Program-made: the position numbers and the translations under genes
Notes under the pieces: generated by a model
What the model was told of the DNA's origin: nothing
What the model saw: the letters and a program-made list of their open reading frames with translations, nothing else
Databases searched by the model: none
DNA from: Bacteroidales bacterium UBA3663
GTDB taxonomy: Bacteria > Bacteroidota > Bacteroidia > Bacteroidales > UBA3663
Length of the DNA: 59,002 nucleotides
Assembly (NCBI GenBank): GCA_002373755.1
Contig: DFJU01000136.1
Coordinates: 1 to 59,002 of the forward strand
Direction of reading: 5' to 3'
Part shown: one piece after another, positions 17,101 through 26,300 of the stretch
Numbering within the stretch: position 1 is the first letter of the stretch
Layout: every line of letters begins with the position of its first letter

Positions 17101-18701
17101 TAGTTCACGGTCGAGACGCCGTCGAAGCACTCGTCGAGCACGTCGCCGTCCCAATAGATGCGGAAATTCATGCAGACGCCCGGAGCGGAAGAAGCTACAC
17201 GATCGTCGGACGAACGGGTCGTTGTCGCGCTCCACAGGTTGCCATCGACAGTCCAGAGCTCTGCGCCCGGGAAATCGTTCGTGAAGTTGCCCGCGATGCA
17301 TCGGCCGCAATCAGTGCCGCGCTTCCAGCGGAACAGGATTTCGTTGGTGCTGGCATCGACATAGACGCAGCCCGGATTGTCCTCAAGGCAGCGGAAAGCC
17401 TCAACGCCGTCGCGATAGGGATCGAGGTCGCCGTAGTGCTGTGCGTCGCCGTGGCCGAGCTGTGCGCTCGACTGGAACTTGCCGAACTCATCGACCACCA
17501 TGTTGCCATGGCAGATTTCGTCGCGGCCGTCGCCATCCACGTCGCAGATGGTGAAGTTGTGGTAGCCCTGTCCGTAGAATTCGCTGTTCCAATCGTCCAC
17601 GGCGCATGCCCAACGGAGCTGCAGTTTCTTGTTGACGACATCCCACGTAGCGGCATGATAGTTCGTGTAGCAACCACGGCCGATGAATACCGACGGATGC
17701 ACGCCGTCAAGATACGGAGCACCGAAGTGGAACTTGGTGGCGCGGTGGCCGCCGTCGCTCTTGCTGCTGCCGCCATACCAGAAGGCCACCGAACGGCGCG
17801 CGAGGTTGTTGCCCGGAGCCGACGTGCCTGGCTCGTAAACGCCCGATGCGGGATTGCCGCTGTTGGTCGTCGAGGTATTGTAGGTGCCGCAATTAGAGTC
17901 GAAAATCTGGTAGTCGAGCGTGGTGCCGGTTGCGCCGTCGAGCATGACGATGTATTCGTTGCCCTGCTCCATATAGGCCTGCGAGCCGGTGTAGTCGGTG
18001 CGATAGTTGGCCGATGCGTTGCCCAACACTGTGCCATCGGGCAGAATCGTGCCGTCGCCGCCACGGAAGATGATTTCCGCCTTGCCGTCAAGGTCGAAGT
18101 CGAAGGCAAAGCAGGCATTTTCCGAGCCGTTGCCGTCCTTCATGTTCGGGCCGAGGTTGACCTCCCACAGCTTCTTTCCGCTGAACTCGTATGCCTCGAA
18201 ACGGGTGTAGGCCGAGTCGTTGCCCACGGTGAAGTCAGTGTTCTGACGTTCGATGACGAGTTCGTATTGGCCGTCGCCATCCAAATCGGCCACCGATGCA
18301 TCGGTAATCTGCATGACCGACGTCACGTCGCGGCCTGTCTTCGGGTCAATCACCTTGGCCAATGCAATTTCCTTGTACTGCTGCGACCACACGGATGCGG
18401 CATCGCATGATGCGCCCACAGTGCCGTCGGCCGCGACAGGAGCCACGGTGTAGGTGCTCGACGTTGTGCCCGATGCATCAAGGAAATTCGACACGTTGAG
18501 TTTTTCGGCGATGAGCGTACCGTCGCGGTACAGATTGTAGGTCACGCCGTAGAATTCATTGCCTGGGATGCGCCACGATGCATAGACGCCATTGGAAGTC
18601 TTCACGGCCACAAGACCACGATCCAAATCTTCCATTGGTCGTTGAGCCAAAACAGACACACCACAGGACATGAGAGCAAGAAAAAGGTAAGTTTTCTTCA
18701 T
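14163..18701 (-). CDS. rhamnogalacturonan lyase (PL11) with long autotransporter-like extension and sorting tail
   Basis: The first part of this 1512-residue protein matches polysaccharide lyase family 11, which cleaves the rhamnogalacturonan I backbone of pectin by beta-elimination. Signal peptide MKKTYLFLALMSCGVSVLA is followed by RPMEDLDRGLVAVKT, calcium-binding-like repeats (ASVADLDGDGQYELVIE, CDVDGDGRDEICHGN) and the family signature LGHGDAQHYGDLDPYRDG near residue 430; the catalytic region ends near residue 645. Family members are usually near 600-650 residues. The remaining 850 residues hold several passenger-repeat-like motifs (ALTLSNGTYSHTGSTEV, NNYTGGTRIEEGAINV) and end in a sorting-domain-like tail (MLGQPVKELKRGQVYMLKGK). 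It is likely secreted through the type IX system. This is the only clear carbohydrate-active enzyme in the window. Confidence 0.93.
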   Translation of the reverse strand: MKKTYLFLALMSCGVSVLAQRPMEDLDRGLVAVKTSNGVYASWRIPGNEFYGVTYNLYRDGTLIAEKLNVSNFLDASGTTSSTYTVAPVAADGTVGASCDAASVWSQQYKEIALAKVIDPKTGRDVTSVMQITDASVADLDGDGQYELVIERQNTDFTVGNDSAYTRFEAYEFSGKKLWEVNLGPNMKDGNGSENACFAFDFDLDGKAEIIFRGGDGTILPDGTVLGNASANYRTDYTGSQAYMEQGNEYIVMLDGATGTTLDYQIFDSNCGTYNTSTTNSGNPASGVYEPGTSAPGNNLARRSVAFWYGGSSKSDGGHRATKFHFGAPYLDGVHPSVFIGRGCYTNYHAATWDVVNKKLQLRWACAVDDWNSEFYGQGYHNFTICDVDGDGRDEICHGNMVVDEFGKFQSSAQLGHGDAQHYGDLDPYRDGVEAFRCLEDNPGCVYVDASTNEILFRWKRGTDCGRCIAGNFTNDFPGAELWTVDGNLWSATTTRSSDDRVASSAPGVCMNFRIYWDGDVLDECFDGVSTVNYQVYDAQITKYGGTQLFKTSGTLCTNSTKANPCIQADILGDWREEFILPTTDNKSVRLYTTVIPTSFRNYTLMHDPQYRQAIYWQPSGYNQPPHVSYFLGEKEGFMAPPPPVVTNGKTQLSTTLDSSTDGKFAIACKTSATEITANGTVSPAYLQVNSPADYVISGGTFTGATTIFKQGLGALTLSNGTYSHTGSTEVWYGTLNLTTDYVTSPVVMKRFSKLNSAATVGRVSMEYGATLFPAGASAIGTLNVGTLSMDGGAIVEFDIANDGTSFDVLTVDSLILADANCIGATPTFYIRRAEAGTLAPGEYKLVHYNKGIKGDVSAVTIDGLKGLSVELKTSANDIVLVVNDMRVPTDIVYSGTGDWDLNKTESFLIDDQPVSFVSGDRVTIDASAKNVTVKIAEDVEPESVTIIGNHNVVISGSGRIGGTCQLIKKGLGILVFQNVNNYTGGTRIEEGAINVSKLADAQSDGALGAYNATEYKIYIATGAKLNALTAITNPSAIQLGDSSCISCSGNWVQQGPLTGGKLVKQGTGTMSFETAPTCKKVEIQAGTFQTMNTQTTNCLGDTVILRGGTLTFDNSSYSYGNQTTPWVVPEGCSATVNLDTRCIHGNKLFGAGTLTVNFPSSTSCPRTYLSGDWSAFEGQVNFVCGNTGRPVIIDNVYGMPKAAIQIATAGHSMQIGGDAQSNSGKATGTYVVGALGTWNSDHTSASGFKGTINAGYSTASAFSIGGTDADINFAGISNASIIKTGSGLLTLTADTGTGGITVKEGNVRVNGGSYTSASSYTSASGKGALILESGTGLMATGCMGNGTFSVKDGAVFTPGYYYTGTLALAGLLDVQSGGTVVFRLSKNGACNTFTGGGSFLSQGTIRVIQNSNYVPKSGDRYVLWNTKAYSSSNNPTYDLFELPDSLAWDTDSLNTKFGVLKVVANPDYSGLTSVKDEAEASAVYYNMLGQPVKELKRGQVYMLKGKKIIYK

Positions 18702-18744
18702 ACGATTTAATTAAGTTCCCAATAAAGGTTAGTGTTACAGCCGA

Positions 18745-18752
18745 CAAAATTA
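18745..18752 (-). promoter_or_regulatory. candidate -7 box for the PL11 gene
   Basis: The minus strand reads TAATTTTG, matching TAnnTTTG, 43 bp upstream of the ATG at 18701. No TTTG was found 19-22 bases further up. Confidence 0.4.
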
Positions 18753-18836
18753 GCCATTTTTCGCTAACGGCGGCCGTTTTTGGGTCAAAAACGTCTCACG
18801 GTCAAGCGAATCGGAAGCCGAAATCGAAATTAGACG

Positions 18837-18844
18837 TATCTTTG
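18837..18844 (+). promoter_or_regulatory. candidate -7 box for the iron-sulfur pair, implying a near-leaderless message
   Basis: TATCTTTG matches TAnnTTTG perfectly and ends only 4 bases before the ATG at 18849. If used, the message would begin at or next to the start codon. No TTTG element at the right spacing was seen, so the match could be chance. Confidence 0.35.
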
Positions 18845-18848
18845 TCTC

Positions 18849-19298
18849 ATGGAAAACGACAAAATAACTCGACGCGAAGCACTTCAACGCATCGGACTCG
18901 GACTGTTGGGCATCGGCGTCATGTCGGTGCTGCCGGTCGGTTGCCATCGGCCATCGCGCCATCCCGACCAGACGAAACTCTGTAACCGGTGCGACGGTTG
19001 CGGCCAATGCCATTGCCCCTACGGAGTTGACATCGCCCGCAATCTGACATTCTACAACGAAGAGGCCCGCGAAGGCCGGCTGCCCGACCCGCGTGAGGGA
19101 TTGACCGACAACTATTTGCGCGAAAGCAAACGCTTCATCGGACGACTGAACCGCATTCCACGTCTGGCTCAGGCCGACCGCTGTGTCGGATGCCGCCGTT
19201 GCGTTGACAATTGTCCGCAGCACATTGACATCCCGATGGCCCTGCGCCAAATGGAGGCATTGATTCAAAAAGTGAAAGACGATGGCACACTGGCATGA
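18849..19298 (+). CDS. 4Fe-4S protein resembling the tail of iron-sulfur aldo/keto reductases
   Basis: This 149-residue protein starts with a twin-arginine-like export signal (RREALQRIGLGLLGIG) ending in LPVGC, which could also be a lipobox. Two cysteine clusters follow: one with C-x2-C-x2-C-x2-C-x-C-P (CNRCDGCGQCHCPYGVDI) and a standard C-x2-C-x2-C-x3-C-P (CVGCRRCVDNCPQHIDI). Their spacing and the PYGVDI and PQHIDI endings match the iron-sulfur domain at the C-terminus of some Tat-exported aldo/keto reductases, but no reductase barrel is encoded upstream, where the neighbour is the opposite-strand lyase. It overlaps the next ferredoxin gene by 17 bases, so the two products probably exchange electrons at the cell envelope. 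Whether it is a stand-alone protein or a truncated remnant is open. Confidence 0.8.
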   Translation: MENDKITRREALQRIGLGLLGIGVMSVLPVGCHRPSRHPDQTKLCNRCDGCGQCHCPYGVDIARNLTFYNEEAREGRLPDPREGLTDNYLRESKRFIGRLNRIPRLAQADRCVGCRRCVDNCPQHIDIPMALRQMEALIQKVKDDGTLA

Positions 19299-19950
19299 CC
19301 CCAATCCGCTTCAACGATTCATCGGCAACGACACGGCCAATGTGAAAGTCATCGCATCCGAGCAGTCGGCCGACGGCTCTGTCAGCGCGTTGCTGCAAGG
19401 CGACAAGTTCGAAAAAAAAATTCGCACGCAGATGCCCGACGGTTCGCCCGCCGCAGCTCGCCTCTACCCCATTTTACCACCCACTACGCGAGTTTACGCC
19501 GAATTTCTGTCGGCCTGCACGGCTTGCGGCAAATGCATCGACGTCTGCCCGGAGCACATTCTGAAAACGGCCGAAAAGGAATACGAAGTGTACGGCATCC
19601 ACGACGCTCGCGGCAAGGTCACCGTCAGTTTTGAGCTTGGCTTTTGCCGACAGAACTGCCACCGCTGCGCCGACGTTTGTCCGACGGGAGCCATTCCGCT
19701 GCTCGAACTGGCCGAAAAACGTGCCGTACGCATGGGTTGGGCGCAATTCAACAGCCGCACCTGCATCACGCAGACCGACCATGTGCCGTGCGATGCCTGT
19801 GCCCGACATTGTCCGCAAAAAGCCATCATCCTGGTTGAAAAAGAGGGACAAAAAATCCCGCGCATCAACAATCGTCTGTGCACGGGTTGCGGCGCCTGCG
19901 AATTCTATTGTCCGGCGCGGCCTAAAGCCATTTATATCGAGGGCATCTGA
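19282..19950 (+). CDS. polyferredoxin of the NapF/NapG/MauM type
   Basis: The 222-residue product carries four 4Fe-4S cysteine clusters: CTACGKCIDVCP, CRQNCHRCADVCP, a C-x11-type arrangement with CDACARHCP, and CTGCGACEFYCP. This layout is typical of NapF/NapG/MauM ferredoxins that pass electrons in periplasmic or membrane-bound redox chains. No clear signal peptide is visible, so a cytoplasmic location is possible. It overlaps the upstream iron-sulfur gene by 17 bases, indicating translational coupling. No nitrate reductase or quinol-oxidising partner lies nearby, so the terminal acceptor is unknown. It converges with the lipoprotein gene ending at 19976. Confidence 0.88.
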   Translation: MAHWHDPNPLQRFIGNDTANVKVIASEQSADGSVSALLQGDKFEKKIRTQMPDGSPAAARLYPILPPTTRVYAEFLSACTACGKCIDVCPEHILKTAEKEYEVYGIHDARGKVTVSFELGFCRQNCHRCADVCPTGAIPLLELAEKRAVRMGWAQFNSRTCITQTDHVPCDACARHCPQKAIILVEKEGQKIPRINNRLCTGCGACEFYCPARPKAIYIEGI

Positions 19951-19975
19951 CCCTCATCAGCCCCTATTTCATTGT

Positions 19976-21058
19976 TTAATTTTCGTTTTGCGATGCTCCT
20001 GCCGCATCTTTTTCTTGTGCGATGGGATACACCGCGCGCACGCTGCGTCCGTTGCTCCGGCCGAAACTGCGTCGATCGACATAGACGCCGCTCGAATAGA
20101 ATCGGACATCGACCGCACTGTACGGATAATCTTTGCTGAGCGTGCTCGACCAATAGTCGCCGCCTGCCCCGACGCAACAGATTTCGTCGCCGCTCCGGCA
20201 TCCGGCCGCCGGCAGGAAAATGCTGTTGCCATTCTCGCCGATGACCTCATAGCCGCCGACGCCGTGGTATGTGCGCCACCGCCACCTGCAATGTTCGCGT
20301 AATTCGTTCCAATCGGCCTCGGTCGGCATCCGCCAGGCGCCGCCCCAATTGACCGACGCCGCATCATCGGCCAAATCAAGTTCGCAAAGACCATCGACCG
20401 TGCCGAACTTGGCCTGCGTGTTGTACTTAGTCAGGCTGGTGAACGACCCCGCGCAAAACTTGTAGTTGCCCCAGTCGAACGTCGTCTTGATGCTCGGCGA
20501 ACCGAAACCGCGGTTCAAGGCCGTGCCCTGCGTCTCTTCGCCCCAGGCCGTCGTCTCGCCCCAGGCATAGTAGCTGCCGAACTCCTCCGGGCTGTTGGCG
20601 CCGACGTTGCACGTTGCCCAATACAGGTTTGACGGCAAACCCAAATCGACATAGACGTGACCATTGTCGGCCGTCAGCAGCTCGGTTGAAAACGAGTGCG
20701 TAGCGCCATAGCGCGTGTACAACGGATAGACATAGATGTAGCCTCGGCAGTAATAGCTCTTTCCGGGCTGCAGATGGTCAACTTTCACATGGAAACGGCT
20801 TTCACTTGAATCGGGCAATGCCTTGAAACGCCTCCGGCTGGAAAAATCGGACAACGAATCGACCTCGACGCCGACCTCAACGCTCACGAACGGCTTGGGA
20901 ATCATGCCAAGGGCGACCTTACCGTCGAAGTGCATATACATTTCGCCCACCTCACTCACTTCGCTTTCAACAATGGAATTGCCACACGAGACGAACAACG
21001 ATGCGATCGCCGCGATGACGACCTGCAACATTATGTGCGACATTTGTTTGCGTTCCAT
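19976..21058 (-). CDS. lipoprotein with Fibrobacter succinogenes major paralogous domain
   Basis: The C-terminal part holds the Fib_succ major domain phrases VDLGLPSNLYWATCNVGAN, FGSYYAWGET, WRMPTEADWNELREHC and DYWSSTL, a fold seen on Bacteroidetes and Fibrobacteres surface proteins of unknown role. The N-terminus has a hydrophobic stretch ending in the lipobox LFVSC, so it is an outer-membrane lipoprotein. Several in-frame ATGs are possible (21085, 21058, 21043, 21031). I chose 21058 because MERKQ supplies the positive n-region. A fibronectin-like segment (LQPGKSYYCRGYIYV) lies between the lipid anchor and the domain. It follows the FAS1/SusCD run but is separated by a strong terminator and has its own promoter. 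Confidence 0.85.
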   Translation of the reverse strand: MERKQMSHIMLQVVIAAIASLFVSCGNSIVESEVSEVGEMYMHFDGKVALGMIPKPFVSVEVGVEVDSLSDFSSRRRFKALPDSSESRFHVKVDHLQPGKSYYCRGYIYVYPLYTRYGATHSFSTELLTADNGHVYVDLGLPSNLYWATCNVGANSPEEFGSYYAWGETTAWGEETQGTALNRGFGSPSIKTTFDWGNYKFCAGSFTSLTKYNTQAKFGTVDGLCELDLADDAASVNWGGAWRMPTEADWNELREHCRWRWRTYHGVGGYEVIGENGNSIFLPAAGCRSGDEICCVGAGGDYWSSTLSKDYPYSAVDVRFYSSGVYVDRRSFGRSNGRSVRAVYPIAQEKDAAGASQNEN

Positions 21059-21117
21059 TGTCATTTCCAGAAGGGTGAGATGCATAAAAATTCGCGTAGT
21101 GTTATTGAATCACGGCG

Positions 21118-21149
21118 CAAAAATAGCAAGAATTTCGGTGTCGGCCAAA
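21118..21149 (-). promoter_or_regulatory. strong Bacteroidetes-type promoter for the Fib_succ lipoprotein
   Basis: On the minus strand TTTG (21146-21149) is followed after exactly 20 bases by TATTTTTG (21118-21125), a full match to the TTTG / TAnnTTTG pattern. Transcription would start near 21111, giving a leader of 26-53 bases depending on the start codon. Confidence 0.75.
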
Positions 21150-21218
21150 CAACTCATTTACGAAATGCCTTTTGCGGCCGATGCGCCGGAATCGGACGTC
21201 AGTTTGCGGCAGGCACAG

Positions 21219-21247
21219 AAAAAAGCGAACCCCAAGAGAGGCCCGCT
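21219..21247 (-). terminator. rho-independent terminator closing the FAS1/SusCD run
   Basis: A 10-bp stem on the minus strand (21238-21247 with 21224-21233, loop UCUU, three G-U pairs) is followed directly by six T. It lies 22 bp after the SusD stop at 21269 and separates the run from the Fib_succ lipoprotein. Confidence 0.88.
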
Positions 21248-21268
21248 TCAGTCTTATGTATATTAGAT

Positions 21269-23293
21269 TTATTTCGTCTTCAGATACCACGAATCTTCAC
21301 CCGAATACTGGGCTGCACCCAGCACGTTGATCGATGAAGATGCCTTCTGGCCGATGACCGTCTGCAGATAAGCATCGCCCGACATTCCATCGTTGGTGAG
21401 CGTGTACGACTGGCCATTGACCGTGATAGACTCGCTGCGGTTCATACGACGCGCTACGCGAACCAGATCGGGGAAACGCTGGCCTTCGTGGCCCAACTCG
21501 AGTGCTGCCTCGTCCATGATGATTTTCTCGATTAGATAGATGGAGTCGGCCTTGGTGGCACATGTAGAGAGGCTTTCCGTGCTGAAATTCGACGTTGTCT
21601 TGTAGGCCATCAACTGACGGCCGCGCAAGCCTGACGCACTACGCCATGGGCCACGGACGACGATGCCCTCGAAGATGTTGCTGGTTGCCGTGGTGTAATA
21701 GCGCGAATCGAAATAGAGCAGAGCCGAATCGGTCGCATTGTCGCAAATGCCGGTGCTGATCGGGAAACGGAGGCCGAACAGGTTGCGCGTCATTCCGATG
21801 TTTACGCCAGCCGAATTCAAGCCCTTGTAGTTGGCCGGATTGCTTTCGGTCGTCGTCTGGTTACCATTGGCATCGACCGAAGGATATGTCGTGCCATAAT
21901 ATCCGGCAGGACCGCCCATCAGGAAACCGTAGGCCATGTCTGGATAGCCTGCGCGGTTGAGAGCCTCGGCAAAACGGAGATGAACGCCGGCAGAACGGTA
22001 GAGCCACAGACGGCCCTCCTTCTTGTTCTGCTCATCCGGATCGAACAAATAGAGGTATTTTGCGCAGACGGTATCGCCTTCATCGACGCGGAAGGTTGCA
22101 CCTGCATATTCTGTGCTGCCCTCAATCAAAGCGCCGAAGCCACGTGGGTCGTAAGGTGCGCCATTCTTGCGCAAGATGTCGGTGCGCTGCGTCTCGGCGA
22201 TGTAGTTGGCCGACGGACGCAACTGGTAGCTGCCGCCCAATTCGGTCGATTCGAAGAGGTCGATGAACGGATATTGCGGCTCGCCATTGGCGACGTATGT
22301 CATCGACCAGATCCACTCATACACGCCTGGCACAGACGACACTTCGTCCTCGAACATATAAGGCCACGTAGTGAAGAACGAGCGCTCGTCCTGATCCAGA
22401 TAGCGGAGGTTGCCGGCACAATAGTTGTTGCTGGTCTGCGAAGCCGAAGTCGGCAGCGACGAACCTGTGTAGGTGAACGTATTGCACTTGTAGTAGAGCG
22501 AATTGACAGTCTCTGCGCCGTCGGCATCCTTGTTCATCACCTCCTTGTAGTAGTAGGCGGCCTTGCGGAAGTCATCCTGGCTGCGGCCTGCCCAAAGATA
22601 GAGGTCGGCCAAAAGCAGTTTCTTATTGATGAAATATTGCTTCAAGACCTGACCGCCGACCTTTACGGACGATGAGCCGTTGATGACAAGCGGCGACAGT
22701 TCATAATCCTCGAGCGTTGGGACATTCTCCATGCAGTCAATCAGTTTTGGCAGGAGTTCGTCAAGGCCGATTTTCGACTCGTTGTACGCCGTCATATCGT
22801 CAATCGAGGTGATTGGCTTGTCGATATAGTAAACCTTGCCGAACTGGGCAGCCAACTGCAAATAGGTGTAGCAGCGCATTGCCTGCACGTCGCTGTAGCG
22901 TTCAGCATATTCGTCGGACGAAAGGTCGCGGCGTGTGAGCATCTTGTCCAGATTCTCGAGCACGTCGTTGCAGTTCGCAATAATCGCGTAGTATGGCTTC
23001 GCCGATGCATACGGGTTGTCGGCATTGCACTGATTGGCCTCGACCTGCTGCAAATAATCGTTGGCATTGGATGTGATGGTCATCAGATCGCCACGCAACT
23101 CGTTGAGCACGACCATCTGCTCGGCCAAATTCATAAACAACGAATATATGCCAAGAATGTGCTTGTCGGCATCGTTTGAATCGGTGTAGGTATCTTCGTA
23201 GTCAAGAGCATCGTTGAGCTCAGCATCGACACATGAGCCGAAGGTGGCGCACATAAGGCCAAGCGACAAGATTGGAATATAGAACTTTTTCAT
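21269..23293 (-). CDS. SusD/RagB-family outer-membrane glycan-binding lipoprotein (second pair)
   Basis: SusD-family lipoproteins cap a SusC barrel and capture the ligand for TonB-driven import. This 674-residue protein begins at the ATG at 23293 (a TTG three codons upstream is less likely) with MKKFYIPILSLGLMCATFGSC, whose Cys21 is the lipid anchor. The C-terminal RagB region is recognisable in RFAEALNRAGYPD and DEAALELGHEGQRFPDLVRVARR. The N-terminal TPR-like helical part includes AMRCYTYLQLAAQFGKVYYID. It starts 32 bp after the stop of its SusC partner and is the last gene of the run. At 674 residues it is longer than many SusD proteins, as is common in divergent pairs. Confidence 0.95.
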   Translation of the reverse strand: MKKFYIPILSLGLMCATFGSCVDAELNDALDYEDTYTDSNDADKHILGIYSLFMNLAEQMVVLNELRGDLMTITSNANDYLQQVEANQCNADNPYASAKPYYAIIANCNDVLENLDKMLTRRDLSSDEYAERYSDVQAMRCYTYLQLAAQFGKVYYIDKPITSIDDMTAYNESKIGLDELLPKLIDCMENVPTLEDYELSPLVINGSSSVKVGGQVLKQYFINKKLLLADLYLWAGRSQDDFRKAAYYYKEVMNKDADGAETVNSLYYKCNTFTYTGSSLPTSASQTSNNYCAGNLRYLDQDERSFFTTWPYMFEDEVSSVPGVYEWIWSMTYVANGEPQYPFIDLFESTELGGSYQLRPSANYIAETQRTDILRKNGAPYDPRGFGALIEGSTEYAGATFRVDEGDTVCAKYLYLFDPDEQNKKEGRLWLYRSAGVHLRFAEALNRAGYPDMAYGFLMGGPAGYYGTTYPSVDANGNQTTTESNPANYKGLNSAGVNIGMTRNLFGLRFPISTGICDNATDSALLYFDSRYYTTATSNIFEGIVVRGPWRSASGLRGRQLMAYKTTSNFSTESLSTCATKADSIYLIEKIIMDEAALELGHEGQRFPDLVRVARRMNRSESITVNGQSYTLTNDGMSGDAYLQTVIGQKASSSINVLGAAQYSGEDSWYLKTK

Positions 23294-23325
23294 AATAAAC
23301 AAAGTCCGATAAATTATTTTTGAAT

Positions 23326-26300
23326 TTACAATCCGAGTTTAAGGCCGATGTAGAACGTGCGCGCAGTCGGCGTAGTGAAGCAATCGACGCCTTGATAGAG
23401 CGGATTGTTGGACGATGAACAGCAAATCTCAGGATCGTAGCCCGAATATTTCGTCGCGCAGAACACGTTTTCGCACGTGCCATAGACGGTGAGGCCCGTG
23501 ATGAAGTCTGTCTGCAGGTTGAAATCGTACGACAGGGTGACCGACTTGAGTTTCAGGAACGAGCCATCTTCAATCCAGCGGTCGGAGAAACGGTTGTTCT
23601 TGTGCGAATCACCGTAGGCTGCACGTGGATAATTTGTCACGTCGCCTTCGGTACGCCAACGCAGCAAGGTGTTCTTCGTCTGGTTGCTGTAGGACGACAT
23701 CGATTCAAGCTGCGAACGAGTGTAGTTGTAGATGTCGTTGCCCGATGCGAATGTGAAATCGGCCTGCAAGGTGAAGCCATGTGATTTCATGACCGATGTG
23801 AGTCCGCCGAAGATTGTCGGATTCGGATCGCCGATTTCCGTGCAGTCATCATCGTTGATGATGCCGTCGGCCTTGTTGTCGATGAAACGGACATCGCCGG
23901 CCTGCATTGGCTCAGCAACTGCGCCGACCATCGTTGTCAGACCGTCGGCCTGTGCCTCTGCCGTCGTGCTGTAAACGCCGTTGGTCTGATAGCCGTAGAA
24001 GATGCCTGCGGCCGAGCCGACACGAGTCAAGACAGAACCATCGCCCACAGTTGTCTGGAACGAACCGGTTTCAAGTTTCTTGATTTCGTTCTTGTTGTGG
24101 GCCAAGTTCAACGACAAATCCCACTGGAAATTCTTGTTTGTGAACACGCGGCCCGATACGTTGACCTCAAAACCGGAATTTTCCAATTCGCCGCCATTGT
24201 TGAGGATGGTCGTCATGCCGGTAAAGTCATCGGCTGTCGAATAGGTCAACATGTCCGTCACGCTCGACTTATAGATGTCGAACGAGAAGTTGAGACGGTT
24301 GTTGAGCAATGCTGCATCGATACCGACGTTCATCTTCTGCATACGTTCTGGCTTGAGGCTTGAGTTCTTGAGGGCACCCAACACCAAACCCTGTGTGGTC
24401 AGAATCTGCTGTGAAACGTAGTATTGACGATTGCTGTAGTTTGTGATGTCGTCATTGCCCGACACGTTGAATCCGGCACGCACCTTCAAGAAGTTCAGCC
24501 ACTCGGCCGACTTCATGAACTCTTCGCTGCTGACCAGCCAGCCGGCATTGGCGCCAGGATAGATCTGGAATGTGCTCACATCGTCGCCGAAACGGCTTGA
24601 TGCATCGCTCGAAAGTGTCAACTCGGCGAAATAGCGGTTGCGCCAATTGTAGTTGACGTTGCCGTAGATGGAAAGCCAATTGGAACTGCCAAGGCTACCG
24701 CCGATCTCGTGCAATGAAGCATCGCCCGAACCGATTGTCTGATAGGAATTGCCGGCCGAATTGTAGCCTTTGCCATAATCATCCTCCATCTTGCTGTGGA
24801 AATAGCGGAAACCGACTGTCGCATCGAACTGATGCTCGGACAAGTGCTTGCTATAGTTCAAGCGAGTCTCGGAAATGATGTTGAAAAGACGTTCTACGCG
24901 ATGTATCTGCACGTTGTCAACACTCGTTGTTGGCAGGTCCTCGTATGGAATTCCGGTTGAAGGATGGAAAATCTCCTCGCGCTCCTTGTTGAAGTCGAGG
25001 CCGAAATTCTCGCTCAGCTTCAAGCCCTTCCAAAGGTCAACATCGAACGTGAACGAACCCATGAAGCGATAGAAGGAGTTCAACGACTTAATGTCGCTCA
25101 CCACGGCAGCCGGATTGGCCGCACCCAAAGCATCGACATCCTCCCACGACTTTGATGGACGATTGTTCTGATCGACGCTCAATGAAGTGGTGAACGGAGC
25201 CTTGACCAATGCCGTATAGATTGGATTCAAATAGGATACGGAACCTTCGTTCGAAAGATTCTTCTTGCCATACACGAAGTTCATGTTGGCAAACAGGCGG
25301 ATGCTGTTCGTGATGTTGATGTCGGCATTGACACGAGCGTTGTAGCGCTGGAAATCAGAGCCTTTCACCAAGCCCTCCTTGTTCTGGAAGCCGACCGAAA
25401 CGCCATAGATTGCGACATCGTCGCCACCAGTCACACCGAGCGAATACTGCTGCTTGAAACCGCGCTGGAAGATTTCGTCCTGCCAGTCTGTGCTTTGGTT
25501 GTACTTGTAATAGTTCGGATAGAGATACGAACCATCGGGCTGCATCTGCGGCTTGTTGCTGTTGATCCAAACCAGATTGCTGAGTTCGGTGCTTGTAAGG
25601 CCGCTGCTTTTTGCGATGTCGGTGAGCAGACGCTTGCTGTCGGACGCGTTGAGCATCGGAATCGACTTAGGCTGCATATTCACACCCATCAAGGCGGTCA
25701 CGTCGATGTGTGTAGCCTGGTCGGACGTGTGCTTGGTGCGAATCAGGATTGCGCCGTTCGAACCTTTTGCGCCATAGATTGACGTAGCATCCTTGAGCAC
25801 GACAATCTGGTCAATATCCTTGATGTCGATGCAACCGAATGGAGTTGAAATCTGGCCTTCGATTTGTGAAACGCCGAACTCGCTGTTCTCGATGATCAGA
25901 CCGTCGAGCACGATGAGCGGCATATTGTTGGCATAGATTGAGTTGATGCCACGCAGATAGATGTTGGCACCGCTCCAATCTGTTCCCGAGCGGAACTGCG
26001 TCTGCAATCCAGAAACCTGTCCGTTCAGCAAAGCTTCAGCCGAACCCTTGACGGAGATTGAGTTGTCGCGGTCAAAAACACCGATGGCCGACATCAGATG
26101 GCTCTCTTCCTTCATTCCCAATGGAGTATAGACTTCACGGCTCGTCTTGGTCGCGTAGCCGCTCTCCATCAGTCGCACGGTGAGCTCGCGACGGTTGCGC
26201 AAGGCAACAATCATGCTGTTGCGATCCGGACCGGTGACGTTTATCTCGGACATCACGCGACCGGCGGCATCAGTTGGCACCTTCAACGAGAAACGGCCGT

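Noticed and set aside
16527..18410. Long plus-strand open frame (627 codons) opposite the PL11 gene
   Set aside because: It lies wholly antisense to a well-supported lyase gene, has no domain or signal peptide, and is Ala/Val/Arg-rich as expected from antisense reading of GC-rich codons.
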